From positions 1 to 50,418 of the forward strand of contig JAHBXX010000033.1 of the NCBI GenBank assembly GCA_019636245.1: a stretch of DNA of 50,418 nt, given 5' to 3'. Below, piece by piece: positions 18,662-26,706 of the stretch (positions are counted from its first letter, which is position 1; each line of letters opens with the position of its first letter). The position numbers and the translations under genes are program-made. The notes beneath the pieces are model-generated. The model was not told the origin of the DNA, did not search any database, and saw nothing but the letters and a program-made list of their open reading frames with translations. This DNA comes from Planctomycetota bacterium (GTDB lineage: Bacteria > Planctomycetota > UBA1135 > UBA2386).

Positions 18662-19852
18662 TCACGGTGCGCGGCCCGGCCGTGCCTGGCGGCGACGGCC
18701 GGGATCGGGCGGCGTGACGTCTTGGCGGGGCGCAGGCCCAGGTTGTTGTTGCGGATCGAAGGGGCGTTCCTGTTGCGGTTCGCCGACCGCGCGTTCGACG
18801 GCACGTCGTTGTAGCTGCCGCCGCGGTTGACGCGGTTGGAGGAGCCATCGATCCACTGCCGTGTCGAGTCCGGCAAACCACCCCCGCCGCAGGGCGAGCG
18901 TGTTGCCGTGGGCCAGCCAGGCGAGCACCGAGCGCGTGCAATCCGCGACGCGCGCCTCGTCGAGCTGCCCGGTCCGGAACTGCCAGGCTCGCTGCCGCAG
19001 CCGGGCCCTGGCGCGGCGCAGGTTCTCGGGCCGCAGCCGCCGGAGCCCGCGATACAGGCGGAAGCCGAGGAACGGCAGCCCCTGCGTCACCGGGGCCAGA
19101 CTCGTCGCGCGGTCCTTGAGCACGAGCCCGCGCGCAGCCAGCCAGTCGCCGACCTCGCCGAGCCATCCCCGCAGCTTGGCCTTGTCGTCGCCGAACAGCA
19201 CGAAGTCGTCCATGTAGCGCACGTAGCCTGGTACGCCCACCGCGTCGACGAGCCAGTGGTCCAGGCGGTCGAGCACCAGGTTGGCGAACCACTGGCTGGT
19301 CAAGTGGCCGATCGGCAGCCCACGGCCATCGACATCGCCAGCGCGCACGATCGTCTCGCACAGGCCGAACGCCAGCCGGTCCTCGACCAGCCGCCGCAGC
19401 GTGGCCAGCACCACGTCGTGCGACAGCGACGGGAAGAACCCCTGCACGTCGAGCTTCAGGAACCAGCCGTGCCGCCGCACCAGCCGCTGCGCCCATCGCA
19501 GCGCCCGGTGCTGTCCCTTGCCGCGCCGGCAGGCGAAGCTGTGCGGCACCATGACCCGGTCGAAGTGCGGCTCGAGCACGTCGATCAGCGCGTGGTGCAC
19601 GACGCGGTCGCGGAACGGTGCGGCCGTGATCTGGCGCACCTTGGGGTCGCGCACCACGAACGTGACCGGCCGACCGGGCCGGTAGCCGCGACCGCGCAGC
19701 TCGCGCTGCAGGCGCAGCGCTTCCGGCTCGAGCCGGTCGAGGAAGCGGGCGACGCCCGCCACCGCGCGCTTGCCGGCGGCGGCTCGGTGCGCCGCACGGC
19801 AGAGGTTGTGGAACGACGTGATCTCGTCCCAGACGTCGCCGATGCGCCTCAT
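18662..19852 (-). CDS. DGR reverse transcriptase
   Basis: Error-prone reverse transcriptase that copies the template RNA with adenine mutagenesis. 396 residues if read to the first stop. RT blocks: 'FLKLDVQGFFPSLSHD' (catalytic D135), 'GLPIGHLTSQWFANLVLD' and 'YVRYMDDFVLFGD' (YMDD 213-216). The I-G-x3-S-Q form of motif 4 marks DGR enzymes rather than group II introns or retrons. Residues 335-380 are encoded by the template repeat read in another frame and have no RT similarity, so the functional domain ends near 330. The start overlaps the Avd stop (ATGA). It is the last protein gene of the DGR unit. Confidence 0.92.
   Translation of the reverse strand: MRRIGDVWDEITSFHNLCRAAHRAAAGKRAVAGVARFLDRLEPEALRLQRELRGRGYRPGRPVTFVVRDPKVRQITAAPFRDRVVHHALIDVLEPHFDRVMVPHSFACRRGKGQHRALRWAQRLVRRHGWFLKLDVQGFFPSLSHDVVLATLRRLVEDRLAFGLCETIVRAGDVDGRGLPIGHLTSQWFANLVLDRLDHWLVDAVGVPGYVRYMDDFVLFGDDKAKLRGWLGEVGDWLAARGLVLKDRATSLAPVTQGLPFLGFRLYRGLRRLRPENLRRARARLRQRAWQFRTGQLDEARVADCTRSVLAWLAHGNTLALRRGWFAGLDTAVDRWLLQPRQPRRQLQRRAVERAVGEPQQERPFDPQQQPGPAPRQDVTPPDPGRRRQARPGRAP
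18711..18849 (-). repeat. DGR template repeat (TR)
   Basis: 139 bp matching the variable repeat 20998-21136 (offset 2,287). There are 18 differences, of which 17 are at template adenines (T on the plus strand) at 18722, 18743, 18746, 18747, 18749, 18750, 18768, 18773, 18774, 18780, 18794, 18795, 18806, 18810, 18827, 18836 and 18837. The exception, 18718 (coding G to A), is near the 3' end, where the initiation-of-mutagenic-homing sequences normally differ. Ten AAC codons occur in the target frame. The TR lies inside the 3' end of the RT reading frame and should be transcribed with it. Confidence 0.93.
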
Positions 19853-20259
19853 GCGACGACCTCGTCGCCCGTGCGGGGGCGCCGGTCGCCGATCGCCACG
19901 CGCCAGCCGTGCACCATGCGGCCGACCTCGTCGAGACGCCGCAGCGTGGCCTCGAAGCCCTTCGGCTGCTCGACCTTCGCATCGCGGGCGATGCGGCACA
20001 GAAAGCGCATGCGCTCGAGCCGCAGGTTTATCGCACGCAGCAGGCCCGCGCGCTGCCGCGGCTCGTAGCGCGCCTGAACGAGCATCTCGGTGACGTCGAG
20101 TGCGTGGTTCTCGAGCCGCTGCGTCAGCGAGAAGCGCGCCGCCTTCGGCCACCTGCCGGTGTGGTTCAGGAACCAGCCGGTGAACTCCTCCCACTGCCGC
20201 AGCACCAGCAGCTCCGGTCCAGCCTCGGCGGCGGGCGGGCGGTCGAGCGGCAGGCTCAT
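19849..20259 (-). CDS. avd: Avd, DGR accessory variability determinant (four-helix bundle)
   Basis: A 136-residue, mostly helical, basic protein. Avd forms a barrel-shaped pentamer that binds the DGR reverse transcriptase and template RNA and is needed for cDNA priming in the Bordetella phage system. The family signature 'HTGRWPKAARFSLTQRLENHALDV' and the helix 'INLRLERMRFLCRIARDAK' are clear, as is 'FEATLRRLDEVGRMVHGWR'. Its ATG overlaps the stop of the HRDC gene (ATGA), and its stop overlaps the RT start in the same way, so the three are translationally coupled. Confidence 0.88.
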   Translation of the reverse strand: MSLPLDRPPAAEAGPELLVLRQWEEFTGWFLNHTGRWPKAARFSLTQRLENHALDVTEMLVQARYEPRQRAGLLRAINLRLERMRFLCRIARDAKVEQPKGFEATLRRLDEVGRMVHGWRVAIGDRRPRTGDEVVA

Positions 20260-20849
20260 GCCGCCCCCTCCGTCGCGGCGGCGGACTGGGTCTCGGCCGG
20301 GGCGTCCTGGGGCCGTGCTCCCCAGAGGAGCTGCAGGATCGCATCGCCGTAGCGCGCGACCTTCTTGGCGCCGAGGCCGGGGATGCGGCCGACACCGGCC
20401 TTGCTGTCGGGGCGTGCGCGCACCAGCTCGACGAGCTGGCGGTTGGTCAGGATCACGTACGGCGGCGCGCCTTCGGCGTGCGCGGTGCGGCTGCGCCAGC
20501 CCCGCAGCGCGTCGAATCGCTGGCGTTGTTCGTCGTCGAGGTCGGCGCGCAGTTCGCCCACCGGACGCGCGGGGCCGCTGGCGGCCGGCGCCACGCCCGC
20601 TGGCGCGGCGACCGCGGGCTCGCCCGCGGGCGAGGCCTCGGTGGGCGCCGCCGCGGCCGGGCTGGCGACCGTGGCCTGCGGCTGCTCGCGCCACGCCGCC
20701 ACGCACACCAGCATCGGTTCGCTGCCGATCTGCACCAGGTGCTCGCGCACCTGCTCGAGCACCACCTTCTGCTGCAACGACACCAGCGCCGCGTCGTCGA
20801 ATCGACCGAGGGTGGGGGAGAAGCGCAGCGTCAAGATCTTGGCACGCAT
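20256..20849 (-). CDS. DGR-associated HRDC-domain protein
   Basis: A 197-residue protein. The start MRAKILTLRFSPTLG at 20849 has GGGAG seven bases upstream. Residues 1-55 form a conserved alpha/beta module ('LGRFDDAALVSLQQKVVLEQ', 'EHLVQIGSEPMLVCV'); 56-105 are an Ala/Pro/Glu-rich linker; 110-180 are an HRDC fold ('RFDALRGWRSRTAHAEGAPP', 'YVILTNRQLVELVRARP', 'GVGRIPGLGAKKVARYGDAI'), which binds nucleic acid in RecQ and RNase D. HRDC proteins have been reported beside DGRs before. Here it lies between target and avd and overlaps avd by four bases, so a role in template or target handling is likely but unproven. Confidence 0.8.
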   Translation of the reverse strand: MRAKILTLRFSPTLGRFDDAALVSLQQKVVLEQVREHLVQIGSEPMLVCVAAWREQPQATVASPAAAAPTEASPAGEPAVAAPAGVAPAASGPARPVGELRADLDDEQRQRFDALRGWRSRTAHAEGAPPYVILTNRQLVELVRARPDSKAGVGRIPGLGAKKVARYGDAILQLLWGARPQDAPAETQSAAATEGAA

Positions 20850-20940
20850 CGTGGGCTCCCTGACCCCGCCTCCCGTCCCCTGCACCACCAAATGCCGAAT
20901 TCCTTCGCAAATTCTCCGCCTCGATTCCAGCCCCCTGTCC

Positions 20941-20970
20941 CGCCCCCGCCCGCTGCGCTCGGCGGGGGCG
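20941..20970. other. Strong 10-bp hairpin downstream of the variable repeat
   Basis: CGCCCCCGCC (20941-20950) and GGCGGGGGCG (20961-20970) are perfect inverted repeats with a 10-base loop. It lies between the target stop and the HRDC gene. It may be a terminator for the target transcript or part of the cruciform that DGR homing uses. Confidence 0.6.
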
Positions 20971-20986
20971 ACCACGGTGACGTGGT
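20971..20986. other. Small tetraloop hairpin next to the variable repeat
   Basis: ACCACG, loop GTGA, CGTGGT: a perfect 6-bp stem ending 11 bases from the VR boundary (20998). In the Bordetella phage DGR a short hairpin with a 4-base loop just after the VR is needed for efficient target recognition. Position and shape match; the loop does not fit the published GRNA rule exactly. Confidence 0.5.
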
Positions 20987-20992
20987 GAAGTC

Positions 20993-23900
20993 CTAGAGGC
21001 GTGATGTCCTGGCGGGGCGCAGGCCCAGGCTGAAGAGGCGGATCGAAGGGGCGTGCCTGACGCGGTACGCCGACCGCGCGAGCGACGGCACGACGTAGTA
21101 GCTGCCGCCGCGGATGACGCGGCCGGAGGAGCCATCAGGACGGAGGCGTAGGCCGTCGCCCGCCCGCCCCGCACCGTTGTAGCGCCCATATTCGTCCAGG
21201 CACCACTCCCACACGTTGCCATGCACGTCATGGAGCCCAAACGCATTCGCCCGGAAGCTGCCGACCGGCGCGATCGCCGCGAACCCATCCGCGATCGGCG
21301 CCGGGATGCCCCAATTAGGATTCCGCTCGACCGACGTCCGGTCGTGCACGTTGGCACAACCCTGCAAGTCCTTCGCTCCCGGTCCAGGCCACCACGGCGT
21401 CGAGGTCCCGGCACGGCACCCGTACTCCCACTGCGCCTCCGTCGGCAGCAGGAGGCCGTGCTGCTCCATGCAGCGGTTCGCCATCGCCCAGTCGATCGAG
21501 TCCGCCGGATGGCTCGCACCGATCGCGATCTTGTCGCCGTCGTAGCTGCGGCCCTCCTGCCACCAGAACGGCCGCGTGCCCGCCAGCCGCTGCCACTGCC
21601 CCCGCGTCAGCTCGTGCCGCGCCAGCAGGAACGGCGCCAGCGTCACCTCGTGCACCGGGGACTCGCGGGAGTTTGCGTCCGGATCGTAGTTGCGCCCGTA
21701 CGGGTCCCCCTTCTGCGCCCCCATCCAGAACGTCCCACCCGGCAGCAGCACGAACACGATCCCCGTCGCGCCCGTAACCCGGATCGAGCCATCCGGCTCG
21801 TGCACCGGGATCGCGATCGCGCGCGGGTCCTGCTCGCCATCCCACGCACTGCGCAACTCGTAAAACTCCCACAGCCCCGTCACCGGATTCGCCCCGATCG
21901 GCACCAGCCCCATGATGTCCTGGTCCCGCAGCTCGATCGATTGCCCGGCGTAGTTCGGGTTGCCGGCGATCGCCGCCCGCACCGCGGCCCACGTGTGCCG
22001 CGCATTCGGATGCGCCAGCGTCAGACCCTGGATCTGCTTCGCCCAGAAGAGCCGCCGGTCGACCGCCGCCTTCTCCTTCGCCTCGAGCGACACCAGCTTG
22101 CCCAGCAACTCCACCAGCGCGTCGTGCAGGAACCGCTGCGACTCCAGCTCGAACCGGAACGTACGCCGCGCCGACACCACCGCCGTCAGCTCCGCGAGCT
22201 GCTGCTCGGCAGTCGCCAGGACCTCGGCCGCCTGCTCGACCGCCGCCTGCACGTCCTGCAGATACTGCTCGTAGGCAACCGCCTCCGCCTCCGGCGCCAG
22301 GTTCAAGGCCCGCTCGCTCGCCTGCCGGGCCTCGCCATCCTGACCGTTCGCCACCAATGCCCACGCCAGCGTGTCCAGGATCTGGAACTCGGTGGGTGTG
22401 TCCTTCGCCTTCGCCGCCGCCGCACGCGCCGCCGCCAGACCAAGCGCTTCCTCGCCCCACACCTCCCTCTCCTCGGGCTTTGGCGCCACACGCTCCCACG
22501 CCAGCGCGTTCAGCGCCGCGGCATCCATGGCCTGCTGCTCCGGCGACAACGCCGGCTCGACGAGCTGCTCCGCTCCGGAGCGGATCGCCTGCGCCCGCCG
22601 CAACGAGGCGACGCGCTTCTCCAGCACGTCGAACTCCGCGAACCGCGGATGCGAACGGCGATCCGCCGCGATCTCCTGCACCGTCGGCGCCAACGCCCGC
22701 GCCTCCAGATCCCGCACCGTCCGCTCGATCTCCGGCCGCATCGCCAGCAGCCTGCCCGCGTCGTCGCGCAGCCACGCTTCCATCGCCGCCACCTTCTGCG
22801 GCCACGCAGGGTAGAGGTCCGCCTCGTTCGCGATCGCCCGCTCATACAACACCACGCCCGCCAACTGGTCGAACTCGCGCACCTTGGCGTTCGCGTGCTG
22901 CTTCGCCGCTGACTCGGACTCCGCCAGCTTCGCGTTCTCCTCCGCACGCCGGTTTGCCAGCGCCTCGTTCGCCGCCGCGGCCTTCGCGTTCTCGTCCGCC
23001 GCGATCGCGTAGTCGATCGCGACCACCGCACCGATCACCGCCGTCGCCAGCACCGCCGCCCCGGCGACCACCTGCCCCCGATACCGCCGCACCAGCTTCT
23101 TCAGCCGATAGCCCGCACTCGGCGGACCCGCCACCAGCGGCTCGTGGTCCAGATACCGCTGCAGGTCCGCACTCAACGCGTTCGCCGTGTCGTAGCGGCG
23201 GTTGCGCTCCTTCTCCAGCGCCTTCAGCACCACCCAGTCGAGGTCGCCCGCCAGCGCCTTCTTCAGCGCCCCGACGCTGACCCGCCGCGCCTGCGCCACC
23301 GCGACGGCACTCTCACCCAGCCGCGTGAGCCGCATACTCGGCTTCGGCGGATCCACCTCGCGCAGGATCCGCTGCATCTCCAGCATCCCCGCCCGCCGCA
23401 ACTCGCCCCCCGGGAACGGCAGCTCCCCGCACAACACCTCGTACAGCATCACCCCGAGCGACCAGATGTCCGCCCGCGTGTCGATGTCCGCGTTGCTCGG
23501 GTCCGCCTGCTCCGGCGCCATGTACTCCGGCGTGCCGACCACCTGCCCCGCTTCGGTGAACAGCGTCGCCTCGATGAGCTTGCTGCCCATCGCCTTCGCC
23601 AGCCCGAAGTCGATCACCTTCACCACCCGCTTGCCGCCGTCGTCCGACACCAGCACGTTGCCAGGCTTCAGGTCGCGGTGCACGACGCCCTTCTGGTGCG
23701 CGTGCTGCACCGCCGCACACACCTGCCGCAGCAGCAGCAGACGGTCCTTCAGCGACAGCTTCTGCTGCTCGCAGAACCTCACCAGCGGCACCCCCTTCAC
23801 ATACTCCATCGCAAAGTACGGCTGCCCTCGCTCCGACACGCCGCAATCGAACACCTTCGCGATCCCCTCGTGGTCCATCAGCGCCAACGCCTGCCGCTCC

Positions 23901-24103
23901 TGCTGGAACCGCGCGAGGACCGCCTTGCTGTCCATCCCCAGCTTGATCAGCTTCAGCGCCACCCGACGCTTCACCGGCTGGTCCTGCTCCGCCAGATACA
24001 CCGTCCCCATGCCGCCCTCGCCCAGCACCTCGAGGATCCGGTAGGGACCGATCTGCTGCGGCTGGGACCAGGATTCCGTGCCGTCGTGCTCTTCCTTGGC
24101 CAT
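20993..24103 (-). CDS. DGR target: transmembrane Ser/Thr kinase with variable FGE/C-type-lectin-like domain
   Basis: A 1,036-residue receptor-like kinase. Kinase domain about 20-320 with all key residues: glycine loop GEGGMGTVY, K51 (VALK), HRDLKPGN (D144), DFG (D165), APE (196-198). One transmembrane helix about 344-366 ('VVAGAAVLATAVIGAVVAI'), then an Ala/Glu coiled coil (370-410) and a long helical TPR-like region to about 700. The FGE-sulfatase fold (about 781-1036: 'GGTFWMGAQKGD', 'LPTEAQWEYGCRAGT', 'LHDVHGNVWEW', 'IRGGSY') would be outside the cytoplasm. Its last 46 residues are the variable repeat. It heads the DGR genes on the minus strand. Ligand and kinase substrate are unknown; it is unlikely to act as a true sulfatase activator. 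Confidence 0.9.
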   Translation of the reverse strand: MAKEEHDGTESWSQPQQIGPYRILEVLGEGGMGTVYLAEQDQPVKRRVALKLIKLGMDSKAVLARFQQERQALALMDHEGIAKVFDCGVSERGQPYFAMEYVKGVPLVRFCEQQKLSLKDRLLLLRQVCAAVQHAHQKGVVHRDLKPGNVLVSDDGGKRVVKVIDFGLAKAMGSKLIEATLFTEAGQVVGTPEYMAPEQADPSNADIDTRADIWSLGVMLYEVLCGELPFPGGELRRAGMLEMQRILREVDPPKPSMRLTRLGESAVAVAQARRVSVGALKKALAGDLDWVVLKALEKERNRRYDTANALSADLQRYLDHEPLVAGPPSAGYRLKKLVRRYRGQVVAGAAVLATAVIGAVVAIDYAIAADENAKAAAANEALANRRAEENAKLAESESAAKQHANAKVREFDQLAGVVLYERAIANEADLYPAWPQKVAAMEAWLRDDAGRLLAMRPEIERTVRDLEARALAPTVQEIAADRRSHPRFAEFDVLEKRVASLRRAQAIRSGAEQLVEPALSPEQQAMDAAALNALAWERVAPKPEEREVWGEEALGLAAARAAAAKAKDTPTEFQILDTLAWALVANGQDGEARQASERALNLAPEAEAVAYEQYLQDVQAAVEQAAEVLATAEQQLAELTAVVSARRTFRFELESQRFLHDALVELLGKLVSLEAKEKAAVDRRLFWAKQIQGLTLAHPNARHTWAAVRAAIAGNPNYAGQSIELRDQDIMGLVPIGANPVTGLWEFYELRSAWDGEQDPRAIAIPVHEPDGSIRVTGATGIVFVLLPGGTFWMGAQKGDPYGRNYDPDANSRESPVHEVTLAPFLLARHELTRGQWQRLAGTRPFWWQEGRSYDGDKIAIGASHPADSIDWAMANRCMEQHGLLLPTEAQWEYGCRAGTSTPWWPGPGAKDLQGCANVHDRTSVERNPNWGIPAPIADGFAAIAPVGSFRANAFGLHDVHGNVWEWCLDEYGRYNGAGRAGDGLRLRPDGSSGRVIRGGSYYVVPSLARSAYRVRHAPSIRLFSLGLRPARTSRL
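20998..21136 (-). repeat. DGR variable repeat (VR) at the 3' end of the kinase gene
   Basis: Encodes residues 991 to almost the end. Relative to the template, all ten AAC codons are replaced (Asn to Gly, Ile, Tyr, Leu, Tyr, Val, His, Leu, Phe and Ser in order), one Asp has become Val and one Lys has become Arg. Framework residues RGGSY, APSIR and LGLRPA are unchanged. The repeat ends three bases before the stop codon. Confidence 0.93.
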
Positions 24104-24170
24104 CGGCGCCAGAGACTAGCCGTGGGGCCGCAGGGGCGGAAGCGACGGCAGGCCGCCGGCCGCCGCGGCG

Positions 24171-25249
24171 TCACTCCAGCGCGACCACCCGCCCCTCACG
24201 CGCCGCGCGATCGGCCGCCAGCACGATGCGCAGGCTGTCCACCGCCTCCGCGAGGTGCGCGGACAGGTCCTCGTCCTGCCGGATCGCGCGCAGCAGGCTC
24301 TGCTGCTCGCGTTGGCACAACCCGTCGTGGTCGGGCTCGTCGCTGGTGTCGAACCACTCGTCCTTGCGCACGAACTGCCCGTCGGCGTCCAGCTCGGCGT
24401 GGTGCAGCAGCAGCCCGCCGGTCTGGCTGTGCGCGTCGACGTCGGCGCTGCCGCTCGCGCGTTCGCCGCTGCGGTCGACGATCGACACCGAGCCCTTCGG
24501 CCCGACGACGTCCTTCACGAAGTGCGCGACTTCGCTCATCATCGGCCCCCAGCCGGCCTCGTACCAGCCGACCGAGCCGTCGGCGAACGTCACCTGCAGC
24601 TGGCCGTAGTTGTACATGCCGGGCTTCAGCGCGTCGGTGAGCCGCGCCGCGATCGCGCTGACGCGCACCGGCCGGCTCTGCGTCATCCGGCACATCGCGT
24701 CGACGTAGTGCACGCCGCAGTCGACGATCGGCGACATCGACTGCATCAGCGCCTGGTGGGTGCGCCAGTCCTTGCCGCAGCTCTGCTGGTTGAGGTTCAT
24801 GCGCATCACCAGCGGCTTGCCGAGCGTGCGCGCCAGCTCGACGAAGCGAAGCCACGCCGGATGCACGCGCAGCACGTAGCCGACCAGCATCTTGCGCCGC
24901 TTGCGGTGGGCCAGCGCCACCAGTTCGCGCGCCTCCTCGACGGTCTCGGCCAGCGGCTTCTCGACGAACACGTGCGAGCCGCCTTCGAGGGCCGTGCGCG
25001 CGATCGCCGCGTGGGTGTCCGGATAGGTGTTGATCGACACCACGTCGGGGCGCGTCGCCGCGTAGGCCTGCGCGAAATCGGCGAAGGTCGGCAGCCCGCC
25101 GAGCTCGGCCGCCAGCCGTTCGCGCGACTCCGGCTGCCGGCTGACGAGGCCGACGATGGTGAAGTCCTGGGCGAGCCGGTGGTAGGCGCGGGCGTGGGAG
25201 GTGCCCATGTTGCCGCAGCCGACGACGAGCACGCGCAGGCGGGGAGGGT

Positions 25250-25253
<4 letters not shown>
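24171..25253 (-). CDS. Gfo/Idh/MocA family NAD(P)-dependent oxidoreductase
   Basis: A 360-residue sugar-type dehydrogenase. The Rossmann motif 'RVLVVGCGNMGTSHARAY' stands at the N-terminus, 'VFVEKPLAETVEEA' contains the EKP motif, and 'SMSPIVDCGVHYVDAM' carries the D...H pair usually involved in substrate oxidation. The start is a TTG at 25253-25251 that shares bases with the NhaA stop (TTGA); GGAG lies upstream. This gives translational coupling to nhaA, though the functions do not obviously relate. Substrate not predictable; the family is expanded in planctomycetes. Confidence 0.85.
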
Positions 25254-26587
<1,334 letters not shown>

Positions 26588-26706
26588 CGCGGAGCCGCAC
26601 GCTACGGCGCGCCGGTCGGCCGTCCAGGGAAACCGGCCGCGCCCGACGGCGTCGCCGCGTGCGCGCCCTGGCTGCTACCATGCGGCCCCGGCCCCGGGCT
26701 CCCTCC

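Noticed and set aside
18592..18876. Small minus-strand protein ending in an FGE-like sequence
   Set aside because: It is the template repeat read in the target frame. The only ATG lies inside the RT gene and there is no FGE domain, so it is template RNA rather than a gene.
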